From Agriotes lineatus (lineage: Eukaryota; Arthropoda; Insecta; Coleoptera; Elateridae): a stretch of 64,000 nt of DNA. A program made the position numbers and the translations under genes. Below are positions 1-12,400 of the stretch, in pieces. The notes under the pieces are model-generated. The model was not told the origin of the DNA, did no database searches, and worked only from the letters and a program-made list of their open reading frames with translations. Within the stretch, counting starts at the first letter, position 1; each line of letters opens with the position of its first letter. Where the stretch lies: contig OW679203.1 in assembly GCA_940337035.1 (NCBI GenBank), positions 73,733,061-73,797,060 of the forward strand. The letters run 5' to 3'.

Positions 1-1480
1 CGATTACAGACAAAAAACTGAATAGGGAGAAACGTATATGATAGTTCTTAGATCATTACTAATAATGTATCAAAAGTCAGCCTTGGGCTTTTAAAAACGT
101 CTGATCAAAGAAGTATACGCGATAAAATTATTACATTACAACGTATTTTATGGTTCAGACATTGACTGCTTACTCTAACCCCTAAAAATGTTTCCACGTC
201 ATGTCTCATTTTCATTCTTAAATAATTTCTTTAAAAGATAATGCATTCCTCTTGAATATACATCAACTTAAGCTCCTTCTACTTACGACACATAGCAAGT
301 TATTACATGGTTTATTTCCAGCTAAAAATAAACTTTGTTAGTTGTCGAATTCCGTCTCAGCAGTTTTAATACGGAATGCTTTAAGATCTAAAACTAAGCT
401 TTTGCAATTGTGTTAATATAAAATGGTTATATTAACTATCACCACTTTTGTATGTTTGCCAAATTGGAGTATACATATTTTTTTATAATAAAATTCTTGT
501 CTGTTATAATGTTGTAATAAAAACATTTATGAGGCGTACTAATTGCAATCCATTAGTCATATATAAAAATTAAAAGCGTTTGACAATAGAGTCCACACAT
601 TAAGATTTTCTATAAATTGAAAAATGTAGAAATAAAAACGTATGTGTTCAATCAAAGTGAAATTTGAAATCAGACAGAATTTGATTTATACCTAACCTAA
701 TCTTTAATGCATAGCACATTAGTCATACCAAGACATCCTGGAACTATAACAATCCGACATTGTTCTCTTTCATGAAATCTCTGATGTTTGAAATAAGATT
801 TTAGGCTTGCTGGCATGCTCGCTAGAGCGCGGTATTTTTAGAAAGATTTTGAACAAATTTCTCATTGTCAGCGTTATAAAATAGAGGATATATAAAGCTG
901 ACCTGACCAAAAATTGCAGATCTTTTGTTTTGCCCACTTCCTTAAAGTTAAATAAAGAGAGGGAATTATTACGTAGCAGCAAAAGGATAATGTGTATACT
1001 ATATACCATATCTGCCAGTTTTCAGTAGTAAGATCCCATGACCATGTAAAATTGCCGAAAAGTTGTTGAAAATTTCCCGGGAGAGCGAAAGCAAGCATGA
1101 GTTATAACGGCTCGGGAAGATCCTTTTACTGCAGGAAATAAAAAGCTATATACCTGGAGAGTTTGAGTCTTTTTGTGAAGAAACGATATTTAAGCTCCAA
1201 CCAGAAACTTATGTACCTGAACTAACACTATCATGCAAGATTTTGGTTAATATGAAAAAACAAAACCGGGTAAACTATAAAGAAGCTGATTCTGAGGCTT
1301 TCACGGCCATTGCCATTAAGTAACAAACTAATTCCGGGATTGGACCGTGTCATGATTGAGATCGAAGAACTCAACGTTTCGCCCACTTTCGTAAGGGGCT
1401 TCATCAGGAGGAAAAAGCAAAAGAGCACGGTAACTCAACGTGTGAACCACATCAGTGGCGAAACTCGACAGTCGAGTTGG
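1..1480. other. AT-rich stretch, no supported gene
   Basis: I see no convincing coding exon here. The open frames present are short, hydrophobic and lack splice context. The stretch from about 1230 to 1440 is less AT-rich and looks like the tail of some repeat, but I cannot assign it to a family. Confidence 0.5.
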
Positions 1481-1554
1481 ACAACATAGACTGGGAGAAC
1501 GAAATGAAGGAGGTGACAGATTAGTTGAGTTCTCTCAAAAGGAAGATTTTGTTA

Positions 1555-1960
1555 TAACAAACACTCTACCAAAACGTAGGCTATATACTTGGAAATCTCC
1601 CATGGATGGTGTGAATGATTAGAAATAGATTTAAAAACTCCGTCAAAACTAAAAAAAACTTATCCGGGTGTTGACATCCCTTCTGATCACAATCCAGTGG
1701 TAGCTACCATAAAAATAGCACTCAAACAACTACAAAAAAGGAAATACAAACAAGACTTGGATGTTAGTAGACTGAAAGATCTAATAGCTTATAAATTGGC
1801 AAAAACAAAAGTTAATCAGAATATACAAAAAATGGACATGAACGACATGGACACACACAACGTAGATGAAAAATGGAATTGTATTCAAGAAGTTCTGTTA
1901 ACTACTGGAAAAGAATATCTTAAAAGAGCAAGGAAACCGAAACAAAGCTGAATGATGGAG
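1555..1960 (+). pseudogene. LINE endonuclease C-terminal part (broken)
   Basis: Translation gives a TNT...RRLYTWKSP segment followed, after stops and a frameshift, by a SDHNPVVA segment. The SDH tripeptide with the downstream TW motif is characteristic of the LINE apurinic endonuclease, whose role is to nick target DNA. The open part at 1697-1951 begins inside the domain and is followed by the Lys-rich linker (LDVSRLKDL and so on). The Asp and His of SDH survive but the frame does not, so it cannot encode an active enzyme. Confidence 0.75.
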
Positions 1961-2159
1961 GAGATTCCATGCCTTATGGACGAGAGAAGAACTTATAAGA
2001 ATTAAGACCAGACTAAATATAGAGAACTAAATAAAAGTATTAGGGTGGAAATAAGAATAGCAAAAGAAAAATGGTGGTGTGAGCAATGGCAAGAAATATA
2101 AAACTATGAAAAAAGATGATAGTTTAATCAAAGAAATTACTGGAATGAGAAAACAACAT

Positions 2160-3720
2160 ACAGCTAATGTACGACACTAATGGTAACATCATCACGAATA
2201 TAAAAGACAGAGTGATTAGATGGAATGAATATATAGAAGAACTATTTCAGGATACTAGAGAAGAAGGAAAAATAGATCATCCAACTGAAACAGGACCAGT
2301 ACTACTGAAGAAGTATTACATGTCATCAAGCAAGCTAAACATCGTAAGGCGACTGGCCCAGACGAGATACCAATAGAGTTGCTAAAACTTATTGACAACG
2401 AAGTTATAGCTATTTTAGGCAAATTATTTAACATTATGTAAGTTACAGGAATATTTCCAGAACAGTGGTTACTTTCCACGTTCATACCCATACCTAAAAA
2501 CAACAATTCTAAAGAATGCTCAGTACATCGAACGATAGCATTAATGAGTCATACCTTGAACGTATTTTTAAGGTAATTCATAATCGAATATTTAGAAAGA
2601 TAGACTCAGAAATCAGTGACACTCAGTTGGGATTCAGAAATTGAATGGGTACTAGAGAAGCACTATTCGGAATAAATGTATTTATGACAAGATTTCTTGA
2701 CATGAACCAAAATATGTATGCATGCTTTATCAAGTTCGAGAAAGCATTCAATAAAGTTAGACATAATAAATTAGTTAAAATTCTAGAATAAAAAATTATA
2801 TATAGTCACGACATCAGAATCATAATAAATCTCTACTGAAATCAGAAAGCTAAAGTCAGAGTTGAAGGTGAAATGTCAGAAGAAATCAATATCCAGCTAG
2901 GCGTTCGACAGGGCTGCATATTATCTCCACTACTCTTTAATATATATAGTGAAAGAATCTTCCAAGAAACACTGGAAGAAAATACAGAGGATATTACAAT
3001 AAACGGGGAGATCGTCAATAACATAAGATATGCAGACGATACAGTGATGTTCGCGGACAATTTACAAGATCTACAAGATTTGTTAGTAGGTCTAAACCAA
3101 AGATGTAAATATTATGGTACCACAATGAACATCTTTTCATTTCTAATATACGCATGGAAGAGGTAACAGAGTATAAATATCTCGGCACATGGATCACTCA
3201 AAACTCCGATCAAAACAGAGAAATAACAGTAAGGATAAAAATAGCTCGAGCGGCGTTTACAAAGTTAAAAAATTCCTCTGTAGTCGTGACCTCATATTAA
3301 CTATACGAGTTCGTATCCTGCAATGTGTATGTGTTCTCGACATTGTTATATGGAGCTGAAGGATGGACACTAAAATACACCGAAATAATAATAAAAAAAA
3401 AACTAGAAGCATTTGAACGTTGGTGTTATCGAAGATGCTAAGCATATCTTGGATGGATCATGTTACCAACCTGGAAGTATTGCGGAGAATGGATAAAGAA
3501 AAAGGAGTACTGAGAACCATCAAGAAACGTAAATTACAATATCTCAGCCACGTTATAAGAGGAGCCCGTTATGAAATTTTGAGGTTGATTATGGAGGGTA
3601 AAATAACGGCCAGAAAAAGTGTTGGAATAAGAAGGATATCTTGGCTTAGAATTTTAAGAGAATGGTTTGATCTAAGTTCCAGCGAACTGATTCGAATAGC
3701 AACCAATAAATAAGAATAGC
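2160..3720 (+). pseudogene. LINE reverse transcriptase (broken)
   Basis: The RT pieces read in order across three frames. Around 2167-2376 comes a segment of the type NGNIITNIKDRVIRWNEYIE. At 2341-2390 is the GPDEIP motif (ATGPDEIPIELLKL). At 2620-2660 is the TQLGFRN block, and at 2873-3166 an open segment has GVRQGCILSPLLFNIYSE and, at 3029, the catalytic YADD box. The C-terminal part at 3420-3713 carries a WMDHVTNLEVLRRM segment and a RRISWLRILREWF segment. Premature stops and frameshifts lie between the pieces, for example at 2642 and 2790. It is a dead copy of the polymerase that would carry out target-primed reverse transcription. Confidence 0.85.
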
Positions 3721-3757
3721 AGTCATGATTTCGAATCTACGATAGGAGAAAGAACCT

Positions 3758-3776
3758 GAAGAAGAAGAAGAAGAAG
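3758..3776 (+). repeat. (GAA)n microsatellite tail of the LINE
   Basis: About six GAA units directly after the last recognisable LINE codons. They mark the 3' end of the element. Confidence 0.8.
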
Positions 3777-3779
3777 TAC

Positions 3780-4194
3780 ATGGCGTGTGCCTACATTTTC
3801 CGTCGAGAGTGTGTGGACTTTTGCAACTTGGCTTGGATGTACTACTGTATATAATATCTAAAAAAAAGTCTACCATCTAATAGTGCCCTATAGAGTTTGC
3901 CTAAGTTGTTTGAAGTTATAGTAGATAGTGAAAAAAGATGTTTAGTCTGAGCTTGTTTCACGTACAGAGCTGATGTTTGAAAGGTTTTGAATGTTTAGCC
4001 TTAACTTATTATCTATTATTTATATGCACCAATATTGTCTTCATTTTTAAATCTCGTGTTAACGTGATCAGGAACATAATTTCATTACTATACTTTATCT
4101 ACTAGATATTGTTGGAGATTCTTACGCATTCAAGTAAAACAAAGTGTATCACTATACATATAATATGTAATGAGCAAAGATAAACCACAGAAAA
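3780..4194. other. AT-rich spacer, nothing recognised
   Basis: No coding, repeat or RNA signal was recognised between the two LINE fragments. Confidence 0.45.
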
Positions 4195-5000
4195 ATAATA
4201 ATACAGATGCAAAGAAAGATTGGAAGACAATTAAAGAAGCAATGGTGAAGTCACAGAAAAAATAAGATCAGGAGATGAGAAGGAAGACAAAGAATGGATA
4301 ATCAAGAAAATTTTGGAAATTATCGATATTCGTAGAAACAAAAATTATACAAGCAGAGAAGATACAAACATACTCAGCAGATGCTCCGTAGACAAGTATC
4401 AGAAAAATAATTGTGCTAACTAATATGTAAAACATTTAGAACAAGTTACAAAATACAACTAACTGGGAAGTAATTTAAATTAACAATAATTAACAATAGA
4501 ACTACAGCCTAGAAATTAAAAGCCGAATAGATCAAGCACGAATATCGTTAGAAACAGCCTACAACTCTGCATGCGTATATGCGGTACCATATGGTAATTG
4601 TTCCGGTACGGAAGGAAGCATTGACACTCGGCTAAGTAAAGGTAAAAACATAGAAGCATTTAAAATGAAGATATACATACCAATACTTAGAATATCTTAG
4701 GCTACAGGGATAAGAAATGAGACAGTCCTACAGAAAATTAGCAAGGAATTAGAAATCAAGCAAAGAAAAATAGAATATGTAAGACATGTGATGCAAAATA
4801 ATGTAATCAAACTGTTACAACTAATTAGCCATAGTACAATTCTGTGCAAGAGAGAAGCGGAAGAAGAATATTATGACTTAAAAAATTACTTGTATGGTTT
4901 AAAAAAACACATAATCCATATTCAGGGCAACAATGTCTAAATTAAAAGCCTTGGTAGTTGCAAACCTTTATTAGGAGAAGCACAATAATAATAAGAAAAT
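4195..5000 (+). mobile_element. Second LINE fragment (RT C-terminal half)
   Basis: A plus-strand remnant. It shows an EIKSRIDQARIS segment, then NETVLQKISKELEIKQRK, IEYVRHVMQNNVIKLLQLI and a VANLY-type end followed by a short AAT-rich tail (about 4979-4996). This is the thumb and C-terminal region of an RTE-like or Jockey-like LINE, of a different subfamily from the one just upstream. Stops break it in several places. The endonuclease and the YADD core are missing. Confidence 0.65.
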
Positions 5001-5470
5001 GGCATCTACTGATTAAATATCATGAATTATACTCTGTTTAAATTAAATACACACCAGCACAATGTTGCCATATCCCAAAGCAATAGTATTGTTAAGGTTA
5101 ATAATAAAAGCTTTGATAGTATCGTGATCTTTTAATTGTTAGGCTTCTGAGTTTTAGGTATTTTTTAAACAATCAAGGTCAAAAAGACAAAAGCAAAACT
5201 ATTGAGATCTTTAGCTTACACAAGTAATGGCTTCTTATAAACAACTAATGGCTTCTTATAAATAAATTATAATATTTCATTATAATGAATAAAATAAATT
5301 AGATGCAAATACTATTGCAAGCTAATTCAAGAGTAGCTTTTCATAAAAACAAAGTAATTAAACATTACGAATATGTTTCATAACACTACAAGAAACTACT
5401 CTGACTGGACACTTCACGTGAGGTAGTAAACGTGCCAACACAGAAATAGTTATTTGCGCTCCAAGTAGAG
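5001..5470. other. AT-rich spacer, nothing recognised
   Basis: No gene is visible. A short near-direct repeat (AATGGCTTCTTATAAA type) occurs at about 5226-5262. Confidence 0.4.
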
Positions 5471-5482
5471 GTAAGTGAATTT

Positions 5483-5564
5483 TTCTGTCTGAGGTCGTTT
5501 TTTGTGGACCGAAGCGGAGCTGAGGTCCATAATGCGACCGAAGACAGAAAAGAAACTTACCTAC
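5483..5564. repeat. Long imperfect hairpin beside the recombinase element
   Basis: GAGGTAAGTGAATTTTTCTG on the left pairs with CAGAAAAGAAACTTACCTAC on the right. Inside it GGTCG..GTGGACC pairs with GGTCCATAATGCGACC. The loop is GC-rich. It lies just before the inverted repeat that bounds the recombinase element, and a similar GC-looped hairpin lies beside the second recombinase remnant at 15 kb. Confidence 0.7.
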
Positions 5565-5578
5565 GCGTTGTGCATTAC

Positions 5579-7351
5579 GTTTTTCTCACTACCAAGAAGC
5601 TAAAGTTTTAATTTAATTAAATCATCTAAGCAGCGGAGCCGAGCATCTGTCGCCGTGGGCTACGGTGTGACAGCTGCTGTCGCCGTGTGGTATTAGCTCG
5701 GGTGATTCTGTATGTTCTTTTTCGTACTTTTTTTGTAAATAAAAACCGTCCTACGATCTAAGTCTAAAAATTAGCAAACTTTTAAGCCATCGTACAACTC
5801 AATCGGTCCAGTGTCTTCGGAGGAGATAGAGAACAAACATAGAAAGATAATGGTAATGGTAATTTTTTATGGAGTCACTCTAATTCAATTATTAAATACA
5901 GTAGGCGTGTGTCAGTGATAGCGTTGTCAGTTTATTTCTCTGTCAGCTGCGTTTATTGTAAAATGAGTTATTCAGAAGAATTTGAAAATTACGCTGAAAT
6001 TGAAAATAGTGCCAATGCTGCTCGAGCATTCTTGCTCCCGGCGAAATCGAGAGAACGGTATGAGCGATCATATAATACTTTCAAAGAGTGATGTATTTCT
6101 AAGACAGTAAAAGAGGTAAACGAAACTGTATTTCTGGCTTATTTTAATGAGAGAGCGTCTATATTAAAGTCTCCAAACAGTTTATGGAGTGAATATTCCA
6201 TGTTGAAGTTAATGCGTTCATGATAACATCGACGTGACGAAATTTAAGCAGGTAGTATTTGAATCACTACTTTTTCTAAATGACAGTATAATTGTACATA
6301 TCATATCATATCATTTCTTAAGCGAAAAAATGATGGTTATATTTCGAAAAAAGCCAAAATGTTTACTAAGGAAGAGTTGGAAAGGTTTCTCAGTGATGCT
6401 CCTGACGATACATTTTTGATGATGAAAGTCGCAACGATATTGGGAATAGCCGGAGCATGCCGAACAGACGAGCTGTACAACTTGAATTTTCAAGATGTTG
6501 AAATAAAACCTGACGTGGCAATTATCAATATTCTACAATCGAAAAATAAAATCCCCCGAAGATTTGTAGTCACTGGTAGTAACGATAGCAATAATTGGTT
6601 GAAGATTCTTGAAAAATATATAAAATTACGGCCCAAAAATACTCAAGAACGTAGATTTTTTATGAGTTACAATAATGGTAAATGCGTACGACAAGTAGTA
6701 GGGAAGCATACTTTAGCTGATATACCATTTAAAATTGCAAAATTCTTGAATTTAGAAGATGTTAAAAATTACACGGGTCATAGTTTTAGAAGAACCTCTG
6801 CTACTTTGTTAGCTAATACCGGATCAGACGTTCTTGCTTTGAAAAGACATGGAGGATAGAAATCCTCCACTTTAGCAGAGAGGTATGTGGGAGATCTTTA
6901 AATCACAAATTAGAAACGGCCAAAAGGATATCATATGGAAATGTCGAAAATTCTGCTGAAAATATTGTAGATAATGCAGAAAGCATCAACGAAATTGATA
7001 TTGTAAATAATGCATTTTCTATTTCTAACAATATTGAAAATAATGATATTAAACATGTAAATACCCTCCCCCCAATCAACGTTACAAATTGTTCAAATTG
7101 TACTATTAGCATTAATATTAATAAATAGATACATTTTCTTCAAATATTCATTTCTTAATACTCGAAAATATGTATAGAAGCGTCCATCTGCGGAAAGTGA
7201 CCTTCTACGGAAAATCGTTTTTTCTGTCCTTAGATACGGTTTGTTTGTATTGATTTTATCTGTTGCTAAGGTCACTGTATATTAGACTTTCCATTATTTT
7301 CCATTTTTTAACAATGTAATGTCACTTTACCCATTTGGTAGTGAGAAAAAC
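5579..7351 (+). mobile_element. Tyrosine-recombinase (Crypton-like) transposon, decayed
   Basis: The element is bounded by a 15-bp inverted repeat, GTTTTTCTCACTACC at 5579-5593 and GGTAGTGAGAAAAAC at 7337-7351. It encloses one degenerate tyrosine-recombinase gene. There is no DDE transposase and no reverse transcriptase. The architecture (single recombinase, short inverted ends, flanking hairpin) fits a Crypton-like tyrosine-recombinase element of the type abundant in insect genomes. Whether the 15-bp repeat is the true terminus is inference. Confidence 0.65.
5963..7128 (+). pseudogene. Tyrosine recombinase (phage-integrase fold), broken
   Basis: The start is the ATG at 5963 (MSYSEEFENYAEIENSANAA). 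An N-terminal SAM-like core-binding region follows (LLPAKSRERYERSYNTFKE, then LAYFNERASILKSPNSLWSE), interrupted by a TGA at 6089 where a Trp is expected and by a frameshift near 6210. The catalytic part at 6359-6859 is open. It has the first Arg in GACRTDEL, a Lys in QSKNK, the HSFRRTSATLL box (HxxR), the second His in KRHGG, and the nucleophile Tyr in AERYVGD at about 6884. A TAG at 6857 replaces the expected Trp between KRHGG and the KSSTLAERY segment. A further frameshift near 6898 precedes a Ser/Asn-rich tail. All catalytic residues are still readable, so the copy is fairly young but inactive. In the family this enzyme cuts and rejoins DNA through a covalent phosphotyrosine. Confidence 0.85.
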
Positions 7352-8264
7352 ATATTTTCATGCACGTAGTGAAATCCGATATGCAATTATTTACATTTTA
7401 TTCCTAATTTGTATTTCATATTCCATACGCATATGTAATACAAACATAAATTTTCGATTTTCCATTGTAAGCATCAATACTGTAATGGTTTATTGCCCAC
7501 AGCGGTTCTGATTGCCTAGTTAACACTAGAATGAATAAGTTCAAAAACGAGCAAAAATGAGAATTGAATATTTTATTTCTTGCAAGAAAGTCAGTAATTT
7601 TACACTAATAAATGCACTTGATATGAGCAGCAGCAATCATAATTTGTGTAAGATAGGTTGGCATAGATAAGCTACAATTCATAAAGGTTACGTTCACAGT
7701 TTCAGTCATAATTAATGTTTGGAATGGCAAATGCAGCTTGAATTATGTAGCTGACAGGGTTGAGTTGAATAATGTCAAACGATGATATGAATTTTAAAAT
7801 AATACTAGATGTTTTGTAAAGTACAGAAATTGTATGAGCGTTGTAGGTACTAAAAGCTACAAACGGCAAGGTAACGGAACGCTGAAGCAAAGCAGTGCGA
7901 GGAAGTAAAGATTGCAAGGAGCAATCAGACAACCTATCGAAAGACACAGATAGTTGATACCGTGCTAAATAAATTCATGTGAATAAGTTCAATTAAAACC
8001 AAGTGAATTGAAAGCAGAGAAAAGTGCTACGTAAACAATTTCAAAGAAAATTACATTTTAGCAAGAACATTCCCTCAAAACTATAGTCCATAAGTAAACA
8101 AGTAAACCAAACCTTATTTTTTTATAAACAAATGTAGATCGTTATCGCTTGGAAACGAGAATGTCTATTGTTTAACAAAGGAGATCAAGTAGAAGCTTCT
8201 AACATTTAGGCTGTGGGCCAGTTGAGCTCTCAGTTTTTACACAATTATTAATAAAAAAAGTTAT
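7352..8264. other. Spacer, no gene seen
   Basis: AT-rich. The one open frame on the minus strand (7702-7947) has no recognisable domain. Confidence 0.45.
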
Positions 8265-8413
8265 TTGCTGAACCAAAATTGTGTTGTGGCTAAAATTCCC
8301 AGTGATAGCAGTGCCCAGTTAAAAGAAATAGCCAGCTGCAAGAATCGTCCAAGTGCGACCAACTTTGGGACACCTTTTCCGAGTAACAGAGGCATCAAAC
8401 AGCCAGAACCTTG
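8265..8413 (+). other. Orphan open segment cut by the BEL LTR
   Basis: A plus-strand open frame that is unusually free of stops and moderately GC-rich. It encodes a segment with KIPSDSSAQLKEIASCKNRP and ends in a PCVFC motif exactly where the LTR begins. The frame runs on into the LTR only by chance. It could be the remnant of an older retroelement gag or of a host exon. I do not recognise it. Confidence 0.3.
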
Positions 8414-9219
8414 TGTTTTTTGTACGATTAACTTGATAAGAGGCTTCCACGAATGGGGCCCCCAATTAATCCACTGCGAGTTCCGGTTCAATGGGATTGC
8501 CGGGAACTGCCACTTATTAACCCTAACTTGGGTTCAGTTAGTTGTTGGAGTGAAACAAGACTTAACAAACACGAGTATATTGAGTAACAACGATTACAAA
8601 CGTCACTGATGGACCGATGGTTTTTTACAAAAGCTTCAACTGTTGTGACACGCTTGGATTGGCCACGCGAAAATAGCGAATTGCGCGTAACCGCAACACA
8701 AAACAACCTGGAAACGACTTTACCAGGGAGTTAGACCGAAACGCAAACTAGCACAAAGCATAGCTGAACTTGCTTCCTCGAGGCTCTGAATCTAACTAAC
8801 TCTGAATTTACAGCGAGACGAACTCGCCAATTCAAGGAGGGGCAAGCTCAAACACTATTGGCTGAGGCGATCCTGCGTAGCCAATCGGAGCATCGCACGT
8901 TATTTAGGAAAAATGCTTATTCTAAGAAACCATAATGCTAAGCTCTCTCAATGAGGCAATTGAACGAAATCCATAAACCCATGATTCCCAAATATGCTAA
9001 GTCGGCTTAAGTTCTAGTAGAAAATGTATCCATCCGCTTTAAAGCCATTAAGGGAAGCTTACAAATTCCTTTCCAACATTAACAGAGGCAAACAAATACG
9101 GCAAGATGCAAATTTGGCTTTACCACGACCTTTGAATGAGATAAAACAGTTATGACTTGAATTACGTGATTAATTATAATCAAAAAGGTTTTGATGCACG
9201 CATCTGTGTGAATCAAACA
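8414..9219 (-). repeat. 3' LTR of the BEL element
   Basis: 806 bp, colinear with the 14223-15024 copy. It begins TGTTTGATTCACACAG on the minus strand (9219 downward) and ends at 8414. It differs from the other LTR mostly by single substitutions and by a small indel cluster near 8900-8930. Confidence 0.93.
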
Positions 9220-9236
9220 TGCCGCCCCCGAAGTGC
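9220..9236 (-). other. Polypurine tract of the BEL element
   Basis: On the minus strand the bases just before the 3' LTR read CTTCGGGGGCGGCA, a purine-rich run next to the TG of the LTR. This is where plus-strand DNA priming is expected. Confidence 0.7.
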
Positions 9237-9489
9237 CGACTATGGCACGACGTGATTAAATCCCAAAATTAAACTGAAATCTAACACTACCAAATAATTA
9301 AATGCATAACAAGAACTAAGGACAGATGATAATCCAAGAGCCTTACAGATAACTTACAACTAGCATGAGTACAAACAAAGAAACAACTAAACCTAGCAAA
9401 ATGTTCAATCAGCGAAAACTACCAACTAAGAGCAAAGTCAATGTTTATTGCCCTTGATCGCAATGATCGTCTTTGGGTAGGATGTACAC

Positions 9490-12400
9490 TTAACGCACCG
9501 AGCGTTTCAGGAGATTCCCTCGGGAATCGCGCACTTGCACCACACGCACAACACCATCCGCTCCTGGATATGCGGCCGAGATGATTGCAAGGGGCCAACG
9601 GTAGCTTGGAGATGCCTCGTCGTGGACGAGTACCACGTCGCCCACCTGGGGGGCTAGAGACGTGCTGGAGGACTTCCACTTAGGCCGGCGCTGCAGGAGG
9701 TGGAGGTAGTCCCGGGACCAGCGATCCCAAAACTGCTGGGACAGCCGCTGGACCAGCCCATAGCGGCTGAGACGATTTTCCGGTATGTCCTGGAGTTGGG
9801 CTTCCGGAAACGAAGTCAGCTTCCGACCGATCAAGAAGTGGGCAGGAGTAAGGACTTCGGGGAATGAGGCGTCGGTAGGGAGAACACAGAGTGGGCGGGA
9901 ATTTAGTATCGCCTCCACTTGAGTCAGCATGGTGTAATACTCAACGAAAGTTAACTTTGCATTGCAAGATATTCGCCTTAAATAATATTTCAATAACTTT
10001 ACCCCCGCTTCCCAAATGCCGCCAAAGTGCGGAGAGCATGCCGGAATAAAATTCCACTTAATGCTATGTTTCGACAATTCCTCCCTTATGCATTGCTCAC
10101 TAGAGCCTGACAGGATATTTTTTAATTCCGATAGCTGATTTCTGGCACCGGTGAAACTGAAATAGCGCCTGAAAAGTTCAAATTCTGGGACGCGATGGTG
10201 AAGAGTGGCCACTACTGGGCGCGACTCTTGGGCTGCTAGCTCACCCGAATCAATTTTAACGGGTAGGGGTTTTAAGTCCGCCTGTGACGAAAACTCTGGC
10301 CCGTGCCACCACAAGCGTGAATTGAGTAACTCCTGGGGTAACATTCCCCTGCTAATTATATCGGACGGGTTGCAATTTGTACGCACGTGAAACCATGCTT
10401 CCCTATTGCTTAGTTCGTGAATCTCGGACACCCGGTTCGCGACGAACGTCTTCCAATTACTCGCATCCTTATTTATCCAGTGCAGAGTTATGGTGGAGTC
10501 CGACCAATAGTACACGCGGTCAAATTTAAATGCGGAGGAATCGAGTATAGTTTTAATCAAACGAGCCAATAGTAAGGCTGCGCAAAGCTCCAGACGAGGC
10601 AAGGATATTGTTTTTAATGGAGCGACCCTTGACTTAGCACAAAGCAAATTGGTGGTGACATTACCGCGCGCGTCAACGCAACGTATATACACGGCGCACC
10701 CATAGGCTACAGAACTCGCGTCCGCAAATCCGTGGAGATCTATTGAATTTATGTCATCGCAAATTACCCGTCTCGGAATTGCCAATGAGCCCAAAGCGCG
10801 TAATGAAGAATGGAGTTCGTCGTATCTGGAGCGCATCTCCATGGGCACCGTTTCGTCCCACGACAACTTCAACTGCCAAAGCCGTTGCACGAGAAGTTTC
10901 AAAGTTAGAACGCTTGGACCAAGTAGTCCCAAGGGATCGAATACTTGAGCCATACTAGAGCGTATAGCCCGCTTGGTAACTGATTTGCAACAGCTAGGGT
11001 TCACTCTGTAACTTAGCACGTCCCGCCGAGTATCCCAAAAAATGCCGAGAGTTTTCTCCGTGGCGTCTTCCGTCAAAGAAATGGGCTCCACGCTGCCGCG
11101 ATCCACACCAATGGCGCTAGCTACTTCACTGTCGTTGGATGCCCACTTTCGCAATTCAAACCCGTACCCCGACAAAGCGCTACTAATTTCGAATTGCGTT
11201 TTTATGGCTTCCGCCCTATTTTCAAAACCAGTCAGTAGGTCATCTACATAAAAATCCCGGCTAATTCTTAATGAGGCCTCTGGAAGCGATGCTTCGATTT
11301 CCTGGGCGATTTGTATCAAGCACCTAGTTGCTAGGTACGAGGCTGATTTAGTACCGTAGGTGACCGTTAATAATTTGAAGCATTTTACCGCTGAGGTTTT
11401 GTCGTCACGCCATAAAATTAATTGGTATTGCGTCTGCGAGGGGTCCACGAAGATTTGCCTATACATTTTGGCGCAATCTGCTTTCAGCACGTACTTGAAT
11501 TGCCTAAAGCGACAAAGAATTGCAAACAACGACTGCTGGACTACTGGGCCCTTATGTTGAAGGTCGTTAAGCGATACTCCGGAGGAGGACGCACAACTGC
11601 CGTCAAAAACAACGCGATGTTTGGTCGTTGAACTGTCCTCCTTTATGACTGGCAAATGTGGCAAATAAAACCGAGGATGAGGAAGGCTCGCTTCGTCGTC
11701 CACCTTGCTCAAGTGACCAAGCGACTCGTATTCTTTGAGAAATGCGGAATACGCGGTTTTCAACTCGGGATTTTTTGACAATTTGTTTTCTAATGAATAG
11801 AAACGCTTTAACGCTATACCGCGCGAGTCTCCCAGCGATGGAGCATCTTTCCTGAAAGGTATGCTCACGATGAACCTACGCGGCTCCGACGACGCCCGTT
11901 TCGTAGTCGATTGAAAATGGTCTTCGCAAAATTTGTCATCAGCAGAGAGTCGGCCTGATGAACCGTACGCCCCCTCGATTTCCCAAAATCTCTGAATGCC
12001 GTGCTCGATGCCGGTTACACTTAAATGAACTCTATTTGAACGAATGAGCGCTCGATTTTCGACATTCATGTTTCCGCCTAAAACCCAACCAAAAAGAGTT
12101 TTTGTTAAGAATGGCTTCTCTGGGCCCAATTTCACCTGTCCCTGACAGAGCACTTGCCAAAAGACATTCGCGCCTAATAAAAGATCAATCTTTCCCGGTG
12201 TATTACAATCTGAATCGGCTAGCACAATGTTTGGTGGGATCTTCAAATCCCTCAACGAGAAAGCAAGGACCGGCAGAGGGTCCGTAATTTTGTCTAACAC
12301 AACACAGCTCAAAATGTCCTCGTATTTCCCGTTGCGGGAGCGGATTCGAACGTTTGCTCTGAATTCAGCGTTCAGAGCCCTGGCACCAACACCCGACAGT

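Larger units (their letters stand above)
1480..3776 (+). mobile_element. RTE-like LINE, 5'-truncated and decayed
   Basis: A non-LTR retrotransposon on the plus strand. In order it shows the end of an apurinic-type endonuclease domain, a linker rich in Lys and Glu, a reverse transcriptase with the box YADD, and the C-terminal region (WTL..., RRMLSISWMDHVTN-like, then RISWLRILREWF). The element ends in a short GAA microsatellite instead of a long poly(A), as is usual for RTE-type LINEs. The frame is broken by many stops and shifts. The same kind of element is often mis-annotated in insect genomes as craniofacial development protein 2-like. The 5' boundary is approximate. Confidence 0.85.
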
